Shown here: positions 44,601-56,400 of the stretch, piece by piece
How the letters are laid out: each line of letters opens with the position of its first letter
Position numbering within the stretch: position 1 is the first letter of the stretch
Assembly: GCA_016946835.1 (NCBI GenBank)
Contig: JACVTC010000081.1
Location: 740,001-804,000 of the forward strand
Direction of reading: 5' to 3'
Length of the DNA: 64,000 nucleotides
Source: Neocallimastix lanati (nom. inval.)
Taxonomy: Eukaryota > Neocallimastigomycota > Neocallimastigomycetes > Neocallimastigales > Neocallimastigaceae
The notes under the pieces: generated by a model
The model's database searches: none
Told to the model about the DNA's origin: nothing
What the model saw: the letters and a program-made list of their open reading frames with translations, nothing else
Program-made: the position numbers and the translations under genes

Positions 44601-45202
44601 CAAACTTCTTCTCCGAATTCCTTAATACCCTTAATGTAGGAATCAATGTAAGCATCACCCTTACCATCAAGAATATCTTGAGCAGTGTATGGAGTTGGCA
44701 TCCAAGTCATCATTAAAATAGAACCATTGGCCTTAGCAACATCTAAATATTCCTTAGTCCATGACCATTCATGATATTGCCAGATGACAAAGAGATTAAT
44801 AACATCTAAATGTCTATCTTGTAATTTTTCGAAAGAAGCAACATTCTTAGCATTTGGTTGTGGATATTCTGGTAATTTTTCTGGTCCACCAACCCAAGCG
44901 CCAATGAACATAGAATCAAAAGTATCACCCTTGATAACTTCAGTAGATGGAGCTTCTGTTGGTTCAACAACTTCAGTAGAAGTTACTTCTGGAATTTTAA
45001 TTGATGTAGTAACTTCAGGTTCTTCTGGTTCAATTAAACACCATTTATCATTTTCAACACTCCAATTTCCTTCTTCGTCAACGTAATAAACTTCAGCATT
45101 ACTGTCTTTACAGCAACCATATACCTCATTTGAGCATTTTGCATAAGTACCAGCAACGAATAAACTGGCAATTGTCAAAGCGTTTAAAAATTTTTTCATC
45201 AT
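41675..45202 (-). CDS. Secreted triple-GH26 enzyme with three fungal dockerins (beta-mannanase-like)
   Basis: 1175 codons. Signal peptide 1-21; one fungal dockerin (about 23-56, CSNEVYGCCKDSN..WSVENDKWCLI); three GH26 domains (about 93-385, 429-721, 765-1057); two C-terminal dockerins (1091-1127 and 1134-1168, ending GEWCGI). Each GH26 domain has the acid/base Glu in LRPLHEANGDW (207, 543, 879) and the nucleophile Glu in ILAEFSSSE (318, 654, 990). Domains and Pro/Thr/Glu linkers repeat every 336 residues (1008 bp) and are almost identical. GH26 members are mainly endo-beta-1,4-mannanases; anaerobic-fungal ones carry such dockerins, which bind the cellulosome scaffold. Mannan cleavage is thus likely, though some GH26 enzymes cut mixed-linkage glucan. 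No intron. The Met chosen directly precedes the signal peptide. Confidence 0.94.
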   Translation of the reverse strand: MMKKFLNALTIASLFVAGTYAKCSNEVYGCCKDSNAEVYYVDEEGNWSVENDKWCLIEPEEPEVTTSIKIPEVTSTEVVEPTEAPSTEVIKGDTFDSMFIGAWVGGPEKLPEYPQPNAKNVASFEKLQDRHLDVINLFVIWQYHEWSWTKEYLDVAKANGSILMMTWMPTPYTAQDILDGKGDAYIDSYIKGIKEFGEEVWLRPLHEANGDWYTWGAAADSVNNSEDKLAEAYRYLVDKFREAKVSNVKWIWTTNCNSSGSATLTGSYPGDDYVDYTSIDGYNWGTAQSWSKWNTFEEVFTDAYNALSKFNKPMILAEFSSSETGGDKAAWFEHMFEVLPTKFPRIVGLIVFSESKPDNEGDWGIDSSEAAAEAWKKGISAYPPAKRINSGEIPSETTPVETPAETTPAETTQVAEPTEAPSTEVIKGDTFDSMFIGAWVGGPEKLPEYPQPNAKNVASFEKLQDRHLDVINLFVIWQYHEWSWTKEYLDVAKANGSILMMTWMPTPYTAQDILDGKGDAYIDSYIKGIKEFGEEVWLRPLHEANGDWYTWGAAADSVNNSEDKLAEAYRYLVDKFREAKVSNVKWIWTTNCNSSGSATLTGSYPGDDYVDYTSIDGYNWGTAQSWSKWNTFEEVFTDAYNALSKFNKPMILAEFSSSETGGDKAAWFEHMFEVLPTKFPRIVGLIVFSESKPDNEGDWGIDSSEAAAEAWKKGISAYPPAKRINSGETPSETTPVETPAETTPAETTQAPEPTEAPSTEVIKGDTFDSMFIGAWVGGPEKLPEYPQPNAKNVASFEKLQDRHLDVINLFVIWQYHEWSWTKEYLDVAKANGSILMMTWMPTPYTAQDILDGKGDAYIDSYIKGIKEFGEEVWLRPLHEANGDWYTWGAAADSVNNSEDKLAEAYRYLVDKFREAKVSNVKWIWTTNCNSSGSATLTGSYPGDDYVDYTSIDGYNWGTAQSWSKWNTFEEVFTDAYNALSKFNKPMILAEFSSSETGGDKAAWFEHMFEVLPTKFPRIVGLIVFSESKPDNEGDWGIDSSEAAAEAWKKGISAYPPAKRINSGETPSETIPVETPTETTTVETTPVTPTECWSEKFGYKCCSAGNTRVVEVDESGKWGAENGEWCGISETDDTCWSVSLGYKCCTDCEVITTDESGKWGANNGEWCGIVEETCKN
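41900..44945 (-). repeat. Three tandem copies of a 1008-bp GH26 coding unit
   Basis: Corresponding positions recur at exact 1008-bp offsets (for example 42240, 43248, 44256) with scattered, mostly silent differences. The linker codons vary slightly (TTQVAEPT versus TTQAPEPT). Confidence 0.93.
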
Positions 45203-46561
45203 AATATTAATGTTATATATACTTTTTTTTTTTTTTTTTGTTATTTATACTTTTAATTATCAATTAAATTTATATTATTTTATTTTACTTTAGATAATAA
45301 AATTATTTTTTTATAAATATAAAATAAAGTAAGAGATTTATATTAATTTTTTTTATATTAATTTATTAATTGAAAATTAAATAATTTTATAAATATTATT
45401 ATTAATATGTACCTATTTTATTATGGATAATTTCCTTTAACAAATATTATTTTATTTTATTATTAAATTTTACATATATCCTGATATATATAAAAATTAT
45501 TATTCTTTCAAATAGATTTTTAATTTTTAATCAACAAAAATTAAAACTATTATAATAAAATAAATAATTAATTATTAAGTTTTAAATCCTTTGAAGAATA
45601 AAAAAAAAAAAAAATTTTTTTTTTGTGAAAAATTGACCATTATATACTATTTTTTTTTTTTTATTACAAATTATATGAGTATATGAGTATATATAAAAAT
45701 ATGTTATATTCTAAAATATTAATAACAATATTAATCTATGTATATATGATACTTAATAATTTCTTTTTTTTTTATAAATTCATAATAGCTTTATTTTATT
45801 AATTATTTTTTTTTTTTTTTGAAATATTAAATTATATAAACTCTATTTTATATTAAAAATTTAAATTAAAAATTAAAAATGGTTTAATTTATAACTTTTT
45901 TAAAAAGAAAAATTTTTTGTATTGTATACAAAATTTTTAATATATTTAATACTAATTTCATCTTTTTTAACTTAATACATTATAAAGTAACGTATCAATT
46001 ATTAGTATTTTTACTTTATACATTATTTATATTGAAACTTTATTTACTATGTTTTCAATAAAAAAATTCCATACAATTAATATTGTTATTTTTATAAATT
46101 TAAAAATTTAATAATATTTTTAACTTTAAAGTTTTAAACTAATTAAATTTTATCTTTTCAAACAAATTTGTTATCTTTACAAAAAAAAAAAAAAAGAGAT
46201 AATAATAATAATAAAAAATAAATAATATTAAATAAATCAATAAATAATGAAAATGGTATTAATTATGATAAATTGAAAATTTTGAAATACATATATATAA
46301 AAGGTTTATTAGTATAATTATTCAATTTAAAAATAACTTTTAATATAATTTTTTATATACTTAGAGACATTATTCTTATTTAAAATGGAAATTAAATTTA
46401 TAATATTTACATATAACGAAATTTTTAATAATAGACAAAAATTGATTCATTTTATTTATGTAACAAATTTAAAACTTAATCAATATACTCTTTCCTTAGA
46501 AATAAAATAAACATTTGTTGAAAATGATTCAATTTCTATTAATTATGAAAATATGTTACTA

Positions 46562-46625
<64 letters not shown>

Positions 46626-46912
46626 TATTTATTTAATTTAAATTTGTTAATAAATATTATTTATTTCTTTTTTTAAAATAATCCGTCAAATTTATTCTAT
46701 TTATACATATATTTATGTAATTGCTGAACTACCAATAAAATTTAATCCATAAAAAATAGCAATACATGACCAACCACCACAAAGCAAAACCAAAACAATA
46801 TAAATAAAAAATTAAATTTTAATTTTTAATTAAATTAAAATGAAATAAAAAAAAAAAAAAGTCAAAATAGCATGTTCGAATAAAATTAATAAAATTTAAT
46901 AAAAATAAAAAA
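45203..46912. other. Upstream region of the GH26 gene and AT-rich DNA
   Basis: TATATATAC about 30 bp upstream of the ATG, followed upstream by T17, could be the promoter. A/T homopolymers and a (TTA)n run of about 65 bp (46560-46626) follow. No gene. Confidence 0.45.
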
Positions 46913-47733
46913 AGTAAAAGACAAATAAATGGTTTAATTTTTAATTTATGAATTCATTTATTTTATCCAATTCAATTCATTTCATTTTAATTTAATTTAA
47001 TGCATCATCTTTATATTACCTAATTTGATATACAACTCAAAAGTTCGATGTACTTTTGTTGGGATTTATTTATTAAATTTATTAATTTATTATTTATTTA
47101 TTTATTTAATTTTATATAAAAATTACATATAATTAAAAAGACTATTTAACAACTTTCTTATTCTTTTAATTACAAACTAACTTAACATAATATAACTTTT
47201 ACACAACAACGACTACTATTGCTCAGCTCTTCTCTTAATTCAGAGAAATGCTTTATTTTTATGTTATTTAGTTATAATTAACTATTTAATTAATTGTTCC
47301 TGTGATTAGAATAAACTATTAATAATTATTATTTAAGGAAATATTTAATAACTATATAAATATAAATATAAAATGATAAGAATATAATTAAAACATTGAT
47401 TTATGCTATAAAATTTATTATTAATTAAATATATAATTAATATATAGTAATCAAGCCACATATTGAAATTGTTGTAAAATCATTAGATTTAAATTTGATT
47501 TATGACATTAATTTATGTTTGAATAATAAAAACTAATTTTATATTAATTAAGGTTTGAATATTTCATTTTATATCAAATTTATATTAAAAAAGTTATATG
47601 AATAATTTATTTATTAGTCTTTATATTAAATGAAATAAATTTTTTTTCCTGTTAATTATATTATTACTTTAATAAATTTAGTTTTTATATTATTTAAACT
47701 TTAATTACAAAAAGATAAATTATTAACATTTTT
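46913..47733. repeat. Duplicated segment, copy with LTR insertion
   Basis: 46913-47025 and 47577-47733 together match the continuous stretch 48207-48473. The unmatched 551 bp between is an LTR. Confidence 0.75.
47026..47576 (+). mobile_element. Solo LTR with recognisable empty site
   Basis: 551 bp, TGATATAC..TTATATCA (7-bp inverted ends TGATATA/TATATCA), flanked by AATT on both sides (47022-47025, 47577-47580). The other copy of the duplication has a single AATT at about 48313-48316. Orientation is arbitrary because no internal sequence remains. Confidence 0.72.
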
Positions 47734-48206
47734 ATTTTTATTATTATTATCCTTTTTTAATTTCAATTATTACATAAAAATTTTTTTTCACTTTTTTTTT
47801 TATTATTTTTGTTATTATTTTTGTTACGGTTTAATTAATTAAACCGAAAAAAAGAAAAATAAAAAAAAAAATATAAAGTCAAAATAACCTGTACTTTTAG
47901 AATAAACATTTCAAATTTCGTAATCTAAAATTTTATTTATTATTTTTATTAATATTTTTATTTTTTATTATTATAGTTGACTACTTATTTTTAATAATTA
48001 TATTTTAATATTTTTTATATATATTTTTTACCACATAAATTTTAATTTACATCACGATTTTATTTTATGTGTTACATAAATGTTTTATTTATAACATATA
48101 TGCACTATATTATAACTTGTATAATAGTTGATATAATTTATAATATATTTATTCATATATTAAACTTTATTTCTAACTTAAACGAATAAAATTAAAAAAA
48201 AAAAAA
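47734..48206. other. AT-rich DNA between duplicated segments
   Basis: Includes ACGGTTTAATTAATTAAACCG (about 47824-47845), a short palindrome, and an A-run plus AGTCAAAATA word also present near 46860. No gene. Confidence 0.4.
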
Positions 48207-48473
48207 AGGTAAAAGACAAATAAATGGTCTAATTTATGAATTGATATACTTTATTTACTTTATACAATTTAATTTAATTTAATCTAATTTAATGCATCAT
48301 CTATATATTACTTAATTTATATTAAAAAAGTTATATAAATAACTTTATTTATTAGTCTTTATATTAAATTAAAGTAAATTTTTTCCTATTAATTATATTA
48401 TCACTTAATAAATTTAGTTTTTATATTATTTAAACTTTAATATAATAAAAAGATAAATTATTAACATTTTTAC
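48207..48473. repeat. Duplicated segment, copy without LTR
   Basis: Carries GTAAAAGACAAATAAATGG, AATGCATCATCT and the following words in the same order as 46913-47733, uninterrupted. Confidence 0.75.
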
Positions 48474-48758
48474 TTTAATAAATTATTAATACTTTTACTA
48501 TTTTATTATTATTTTTATTATTATAAGTATAAATATTAAATATTATTATCAAAAAAAATTCTTTTTGTCAATTTGTCTTTTTTTTTTTTATGATGATGTT
48601 GTTGATATTGTATTATTTAATTTTTATTATTTAATAAAAAACAAATAAGTTAAACTGAAATTAAATAGAACTACCAATTAATCTTAAAACTATTTCTAAA
48701 AGTTTAAATAAAAATTTTTCCTATTTATTATTATCCTTAATCTTTATTATTTTAAAAG

Positions 48759-48790
<32 letters not shown>

Positions 48791-49379
48791 GTTATATGCA
48801 CGTTTTTTTTTTTTTTTCTTTTTTCAATGTTATAATATTTCTCCCGATTTTTATTACAATATTTTCTAGATATTATATTAATTTTTACCTGTTTATATCA
48901 TTTAAAAAAAAATAAAGTGGATAATAACATGAAAATAAATTTTATTAATAAATAATTAAATAAATTAATTATTAAATAATAAATAATGAAATAATGGATA
49001 ATTGCTATTAACTAATTAATAATTAATAACCGTTTAATATTAAATTAAATAATAGTAATTATATCTGTTAAATAATAAATGATAAACTAATAACTGTTAA
49101 ATAAAAACTAATAATAACTAATAAATGTAATATATATATATATTTATAACAAAAAAAAAAATAATAAAGAAAGATCAATTCAGATTTATTTATCCTATAT
49201 ATTCAAAAGTAATAATTATTTATGGAAAACTGAGAAAAATTAAATAATATTTTTAATATATTAATTATTAATAAATATAAATAAATTTATACTTTTCTTT
49301 AAAATTTTGATCTAAATGTAGATAGTTACTACGTTGTTTTAATAATTTACTATTTTATATACATATATATATATATATA
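48474..49379. other. AT-rich intergenic DNA
   Basis: T runs near 48760-48783 and 48802-48817, AATAATAAATAATG-type words and TA runs. No gene. Confidence 0.45.
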
Positions 49380-49670
49380 TTTACGGTATATACAACCTTT
49401 TAGTCCTCCTCAAAACATAGAAATATTAAGGTAGTCACCATACTTTGATATGCTTTCGTATAGGCGGATATTGTCCCTATTGGATGGCCTTACTGAATGA
49501 TCAGTATTAGTACTTTGACATGATGTCTATTACAGATATGAATTTTCTAGTATGTTTTTTCTTGGGGTGCTCTATCAGTTCCTAATTTCCCTTTGAAGCG
49601 AGTCTCATGCCCACAAGTTCAAGTCCTCAACAAGAACAGTATTTTGTTTATATTACATTGTAGATTTAGA
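49380..49670. repeat. GC-richer island of unknown origin
   Basis: About 280 bp of balanced composition without an open frame. It contains CAAGTTCAAGTCCTCAAC (about 49615-49632), resembling a Pol III B box, but no A box or T-arm pairing was found. A SINE or decayed gene is possible. Confidence 0.3.
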
Positions 49671-49690
49671 ATAATTTATGCGTATATATA

Positions 49691-49985
49691 AGGGGGAGAG
49701 TTGCATTTCCCCAAGTTGCTTTTCGCCAGGTTGCATTTCGACAAGTAAAGTATTGATATAAATAAATAAATAAATATTAATTCAAAAAATATTTTTTTTC
49801 AAATTGTTTTTATGCGATATTAATAATATTTAATTTTATTTATTGATTTATTTATTTATTTAATAATTTTCAATCTGGCGAAATGCAACTTGGCGAAATG
49901 CCACATTTTTTAATACGCCACATGCTTTCAAAAAAATTGGCGAAACGCAACCTGGCGAAATGCAATTTGGCGAAATGCCCCACAC
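49691..49985. repeat. Foldback element with arrays of TTGCATTTCGCCAAG at both ends
   Basis: Left end: three units (TTGCATTTCCCCAAG, TTGCTTTTCGCCAGG, TTGCATTTCGACAAG) after GGGGGAGAG. Right end: five units on the opposite strand (CTGGCGAAATGCAA, TTGGCGAAATGCC, TTGGCGAAACGCAA, CTGGCGAAATGCAA, TTGGCGAAATGCCCC). The middle is an AT-rich spacer of about 130 bp without a gene. The ends can fold on each other as in foldback elements or MITEs. Confidence 0.75.
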
Positions 49986-50619
49986 CCGAAATACTTACCT
50001 ATAAGCCTAACCACCACATTTCGAAAAATCACTTTTGAGGAAAACTAGAAATGGTCAAAGAGTGAGAGGAACCGAACCAGGAGCCTCATGCATGGTAGCC
50101 CAGGAGAGAACCTGGTTCGATTAGCAATTGCTAAAAAAAATTAGCTAAATTCTTATTATTTTTACATATATATTTAAAAATTTTTTCCTATTTTAACCCT
50201 TTAATTAATTATAATAATTTATTTCATAACTAAGTAATAAAAATAATAATAATAAATTTTAATTCGTACATATTTTATTTCTTTTATTTTATTATTTTTG
50301 AATATTTTCCTTTTTTTTTTTTTTTTTTTCTATTATTTAAGATTTAAAATTATTTATTTTAATTTTAATTTTAATTTTAATATATTTTAAATTGTTAAAA
50401 AAAAAAAAAATTAAAAAAATTAAAAAAAAAAAAAAAAAGTGAAATTAATTTGTTTCAAATTCTACAATCGATATATAAAATTTAATATGATCAAATATAT
50501 TTGAAATTTATTTTGTAATTAACTTTACTTATTATTAAAATTTAGATAATTTATATTTTAACTTATATACATATAAAGTTATATATAATTAAATATTAAC
50601 TAAGAATAATGTGGCGTAT
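49986..50619. other. Intergenic with a small GC-richer patch
   Basis: 50040-50130 contains AGGAACCGAACCAGGAGCC and CCAGGAGAGAACCTGGTTCG (hairpin CCAGG..CCTGG). It resembles tRNA T-arm words but does not fold as a tRNA. The remainder is A/T homopolymer. Confidence 0.3.
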
Positions 50620-50990
50620 TTTTTTTTAGGCTGGGATAACAAGAAGGGAAGACAAGAGGGCCTCCAGTCTGTCACTTAAACTCATCAGAATCTCATTTGA
50701 TTCTTTGTCATAGCTCTCTCTAAACAAGGCTAATATGAAAGGCGTTCCCTATATGACACTTTATACCAACAATCTCTTTTCATTAATCTCTTGAACCATC
50801 ATTGAGGGATGAACAACTACACCACTCCTCTTACAATTATATAATCTAGCAACAGGAATATTTATTATGGCGAACAAACACCAACTTTATTTTAGAGGGA
50901 GGTAGTCGTAGGGTCAATCCAGAAACCTTATGTATATTAGTCCCGACAAGTATAAACCACTAGGATAAAAATTAGAAAGATATGTGGCAT
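50620..50990. repeat. GC-richer repeat island
   Basis: About 370 bp of balanced composition without an open frame. The end (about 50950-50990) resembles 12375-12415. GGGTCAATCC near 50910 is B-box-like. It may be a decayed SINE or a LINE 3' end; unproven. Confidence 0.35.
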
Positions 50991-51173
50991 TGTAAATTTA
51001 ATAAAAACCATTAAGTTTCTTATATTTTATTAATTTTTTTATGTTTTTTTAATTTTTTTATTTTATTTTTATTATTTTTTGTTTTATTAAATTTTTTATG
51101 TTTTTTTTTTTTTTAATTTTTTTATGTTTTTGTTAATTTTTTTATGTTTCAAATTATCCCCCTTTTTTTTTTA

Positions 51174-51310
51174 TATTTTATTTCTATTTTATTTCTATTT
51201 TATTTCTATTTTATTTCTATTTTATTTCTATTTTATTTCTATTTTATTTCTATTTTATTTCTATTTTATTTCTATTTTATTTCTATTTTATTTCTATTTT
51301 ATTTCTATTC
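51174..51310. repeat. TATTTCTATTT 11-bp minisatellite
   Basis: About twelve nearly perfect tandem units; open frames across it are artefacts. Confidence 0.95.
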
Positions 51311-51662
51311 ATATTTTTTTTTTCTTTTTGTTTGTTTCTTTCCCACTTTTCTATTAATATTTTAAATATTTATATATATTATATAGTTTTTATATTATAT
51401 TCATATATTATACACATATTATATTATATATTATATGCTTTATATATATATATTTCTATATTTCTATATTTTTATATTTCAATATTTTTATATTTAATAA
51501 CTATTTATTACTTAAATTTCATATTTGACTATTTAAGATAAATTAAAATTATTAAAGTATTTATTTTTTTAATTATATTTAAAAATAATAATCAATATTC
51601 ATATGAGTATTCGATAGTTAATTTTTATATATTCAATTAACTTTTAGAGAAATATAGAAGGA

Positions 51663-52062
51663 CTATTTATTTTATTTTATTTTATTTTATTTTATTTTAT
51701 TTTATTTTATTTTATTTTATTTTATTTTATTTTATTTTATTTTATTTTATTTTATTTTATTTTATTTTATTTTATTTTATTTTATTTTATTTTATTTTAT
51801 TTTATTTTATTTTATTTTATTTTATTTTATTTTATTTTATTTATTTTATTTTATTTTATTTATTTTATTTTATTTTATTTTATTTTATTTTATTTTATTT
51901 TATTTTATTTTATTTTATTTTATTTTATTTTATTTTATTTTATTTTATTTTATTTTATTTTATTTTATTTTATTTTATTTTATTTTATTTTATTTTATTT
52001 TATTTTATTTTATTTTATTTTATTTTATTTTATTTTATTTTATTTTATTTTATTTTATTTTA
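51663..52062. repeat. TTTTA pentanucleotide satellite, about 400 bp
   Basis: Almost pure TTTTA units with two short phase interruptions near 51840-51862. Confidence 0.97.
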
Positions 52063-53212
52063 AACATTATTTTTATAAACATAGAAAATATGGTCAAAGT
52101 ATATCTAAATAATACTATTAGCAATATATTATTTTTGTAACTTAGTATTACAATTTAAGTAGCTCTCTGTCTTTAATGATATTTTACAATACTGCCTTAT
52201 TTAAACCACACAATGCTATAAAATATATATATATATATTAAAAAAAAAATTTAATTTTAATTTAATGATATACAAAAAAAAAAAAAAAAAAAAAAAATAA
52301 AATAAAATATTTTTTTTAATTAAATGTTTAAAAACAAACAAAATTTGATTTTTATTTGTTATAATTTTTTTTTTTAATTTTTATTATTTTTTATTATTTT
52401 TTAGTTTATTATAATAAAAAAAATAATAAAAAATAAAAAATAAATTTATATTATGTATATCTATATATTTGTATAAAAAGACTAAAAGATAAAGATTAAA
52501 AAAAATAATATAAAAGATGAATGAAAAATAAAATTAAATTATATAATAAATAATAATATTTATATATATATTTATACATATATTGTATATATATAATTTT
52601 TATATATAAATTGATTGATTATAATATATAAAAAAAAAATATAAAATTTAGAAATTTAGAAAATATAAATTATGTAACTAATGTGATATAAAACAAAAAT
52701 GTGTAGTAACCTATTTGTATATTTAATAATAATTATTAAATATTAAATTTATATCTTTTTGATAATAATTATTTTATTTTATTTTATTTCAATATGTATT
52801 ATTATAATTATAATAATTATAATACTTTAATTCATATAAAATTTATATAGTTCTATATATTAGAATATATAATTAATATAATACCTATTTCTTATAAATA
52901 GATTAAATTATTTATAATAGAAATAGAGGACTCTCTTGTAAATTTTTAGGAATTAGAATTATTATTTTAATTGTACGAATATTATAATTTTATTAATAAA
53001 ATTTACTAAACAACTATTATCTTAAAAACCCACTGCTTATAAATTATTGCACATAAAAGTCCCTCATATCAAATGCAATATCACATGAATATAAATATTA
53101 ATTATAAAATAAATTTAACTAAATTAAAATTTAAAATTTAATCTAATTTAAAATTTAAAATTTAGCTAAATTAAAATTTTATGAAAAGAAATGACTAATA
53201 AAACAATAACCA
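52063..53212. other. AT-rich intergenic DNA
   Basis: Poly-A near 52274-52296, AT words, and repeated TAAATTAAAATTTAAAATTT words near 53110-53180. No gene. Confidence 0.45.
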
Positions 53213-53455
53213 ATAGATAAATAAATAATATTAAATAAATAAATAATATTAAATAAATAAATAAATATTAAATAAATAAATAAATATTAAATAAATAAAT
53301 AAATATTAAATAAATAAATAAATATTAAATAAATAAATATATATTAAATAAATAAATAAATATTGAATAAATAAATAAATATTGAATAAATAAATAAATA
53401 TTGAATAAATAAATAAATATTGAATAAATAAATAAATATTGAATAAATAAATAAA
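53213..53455. repeat. AAATAAATAAATATTGAAT-type minisatellite
   Basis: Tandem units of about 16-20 bp made of AAAT repeats plus ATTAAAT, changing to ATTGAAT in the right half. Confidence 0.9.
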
Positions 53456-54727
53456 CTATCAATATTTAATGCTTTAATATTTAATATTTGATACTTGATA
53501 TTCTTAACATTTATTTCTATGCTTTATATTTTTTTTATCTGATTTATTTTATATATATATATATCTTACTATATAAAAATATTTCAAAATATTTACAACT
53601 TGAATAGAATAAACAGAAATAAAATGAGTTAAAAGAAGAAAAAAAAACATATTTCAAATAGTTAAATTATTTAAATTCTTTTTTTCTTTTAAAAAACATA
53701 TTTCAAATAGTTATTAAAAAAAATTTTTTTCATTTATTAGTGACTTTATTCATAATAAAATTTAAAGTATTAATTTTTAATTGATACTAATTCAATGAAC
53801 TTTTTTTTTTTTCATTGTATTTTCCTTATATTTAAAGAAAATAATTAATAATTTATTAAAATTATATGTTTAAAATAAAATAAAATAAAAAAAATATTCA
53901 TCTTATGAACGTAGATATGTCTTATTATTTAGCAAATAATTGTGAATTATAGTTTAATATCAATATCTGTATTAAATATTGAATAGATAATTATTTTTTA
54001 TTTTAAAATAAAAAATAATTTCATATGGTTTAGATAAAAGAAAGTGCTTCATTCTATTGTGTTTATAATAATTTTATGCCAAAATAATGAAAATAATATT
54101 TTTAACAAAGATTAATGGTAGATTTTGTATGAACCTTCTTATATTTTATTAAGATATATTGTAATATTAATAAAAATGTAATAATTATATAATAAATAGA
54201 ATATAACACTATGATTTATTATTGATGGAAAAAAAATATATATATATATAAATATTTATATTTATTTTATATATTATATAAATAAATAAAAAACAAATGA
54301 ACTAAATTATGTATAGGTCATTGTATATATTTATAAAGAGAAATAATTTTAATAAAGAGTATATTTTTTGTGCTACTCTTCTATTATTCTTTGTATAATA
54401 ATACAATAATAAGATATAACATTTAAAAGGAACCCAGTAAAATAGAATATTTAATGAAAAATATTTAATATAATACAATATTAATTTTTATATAAATTTT
54501 ATTTTATATATAAATAAAAAATAATAATAATAATAAATAATCTTTACTTTATGAATTAAAAATATAATAATTTAAATTTTAAAATTTTTTATAATGAAGA
54601 AAGATATATACAATTAATTAATTAATTTAATTTAATATCACCAGACATATATCATGTGATTGCATTATTTAATGTATATCATGATTAGAAATGGGTACCA
54701 CTAAATAAAAATTAATAAACTGAATGT
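53456..54727. other. AT-rich intergenic DNA
   Basis: A pair of AAAAACATATTTCAAATAGTTA words (about 53645 and 53694) is the only notable structure. No gene. Confidence 0.45.
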
Positions 54728-54970
54728 TAGATATGAGGGTGGTGCGTTTCGGAATATGGCTTTAAATATTTTTACATAAATTTTCATTTCGGAATGTGGC
54801 TTATATTATTTTTTATAAATTTTTATTTATGAATATAATATTTAAACATTAAAATAAAATGGCACATATAACTTCTTTGAAAAAATAATTATTAAAAATA
54901 TATAAAATGTGATATATTTCAAAAAAAATGATGATTTACATTCGCCATATTCTGAAAATTTTTATTTATT
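54728..54970. repeat. Left terminal repeat region, GCGTTTCGG family
   Basis: Contains GGTGCGTTTCGGAATATGGC, TTCATTTCGGAATGTGGCTT and, inverted, ATTCGCCATATTCTGAAAA near 54940. Same word family as at 35.4 and 59.4 kb. Confidence 0.55.
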
Positions 54971-55339
54971 TATTAATTTATTCATTTAATTATTTAATAT
55001 TTAATAATAATATTTAATAATATTTTTTTTTATACTATTTTCTAATTATAAAGTTTGTTTATTATATGGAAATATAATAATTTACATTAATTTAAAATAC
55101 TGTAAAAATTATAATAAAATTCATGTTAATATATATGAATATGCTATATCATTTACTTTATTATATAATTTATTTGTTGCTAAATTCAGTTTTTATATTA
55201 ATTTCATATCGATATCTTATTTATTTTATTTTATCATATTATATATTATTATTTCACTGCATATTTATTTATTTTATATTATTTTATTTTGTTTCGATTG
55301 ATACTTGCAATTTAATATAATTCACATATTTATTTTTTT

Positions 55340-56400
55340 TTATTTTATTTTATTAGTACTTGTATTTTTATTATAATTCAAATAATTTTTTTATTTTATT
55401 TTATTTTATTTTATTTTATTTTATTCAATCTGTACTTCATATTTATATTTCAACTATTTATTTATTTTATTTTATTTTATTTTATTCAATCTGTACTTCA
55501 TATTTATATTTCAACTATTTATTTATTTTATTTTATTTTATTTTATTTTATTCAATCTGTACTTCATATTTATATTTCAACTATTTATTTATTTTATTTT
55601 ATTTTATTTTATTTTATTTTATTTTATTCAATCTGTACTTCATATTTATATTTCAACTATTTATTTATTTTATTTTATTTTATTTTATTTTATTTTATTC
55701 AATCTGTACTTCATATTTATATTTCAACTATTTATTTATTTTATTTTATTTTATTTTATTTTATTTTATTCAATCTGTACTTCATATTTATATTTCAACT
55801 ATTTATTTATTTTATTTTATTTTATTTTATTTTATTTTATTCAATCTGTACTTCATATTTATATTTCAACTATTTATTTATTTTATTTTATTTTATTCAA
55901 TCTGTATTTCATATTTATATTTCAACTATTTATTTTATTTTATTCAATATGTACTTCATATTTATATTTCAACTATTTATTTTATTTTATTCATTCTGTA
56001 CTTCATATTTATATTTCAACTATTTATATTATTTTTATTTTATTTTATTTTATTTTATTTTATTTTATTTTATTTTATTCAATCTGTACTTCATATTTTT
56101 ATTTCAACTATTTATTTTATTTTATTTTATTCATTCTGTACTTCATATTTATATTTCAACTATTTATTTTATTTTATTTTATTCATTCTGTACTTCATAT
56201 TTATATTTCAACTATTTATTTTATTTTATTTTATTCATTCTGTACTTCATATTTATATTTCAACTATTTATTTTATTTTATTCATTCTGTACTTCATATT
56301 TATATTTCAATTATTATTTTATTTTATTCATTCTGTACTTCATATTTATATTTCAACTATTTATTTTATTTTATTTTATTTTATTTTATATACTTGTACT
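55340..56400 (+). repeat. Minisatellite array 1 (CAATCTGTACTTCATATTTA)
   Basis: About fifteen units, each TTCAATCTGTACTTCATA, TTTATATTTCAACTATTTA and a variable number of TTTTA repeats, so unit length ranges about 45-75 bp. Bounded by GTACTTGTATTTTTATTATA on the left and TATACTTGTACTTCTATATT on the right. Open frames in all three phases are artefacts of its codon content. Confidence 0.93.

Noticed and set aside
42240-45086. Additional frames inside the GH26 gene
   Set aside because: Shadow frames of the triple GH26 coding sequence, repeated at the same 1008-bp spacing.
41675-45202. Three separate GH26 genes
   Set aside because: One uninterrupted frame with a single signal peptide and in-frame linkers joins the three domains.
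50041-50130. Possible tRNA or SINE with GGTTCG words
   Set aside because: No T-stem pairing, no A box at the right distance, no terminator.
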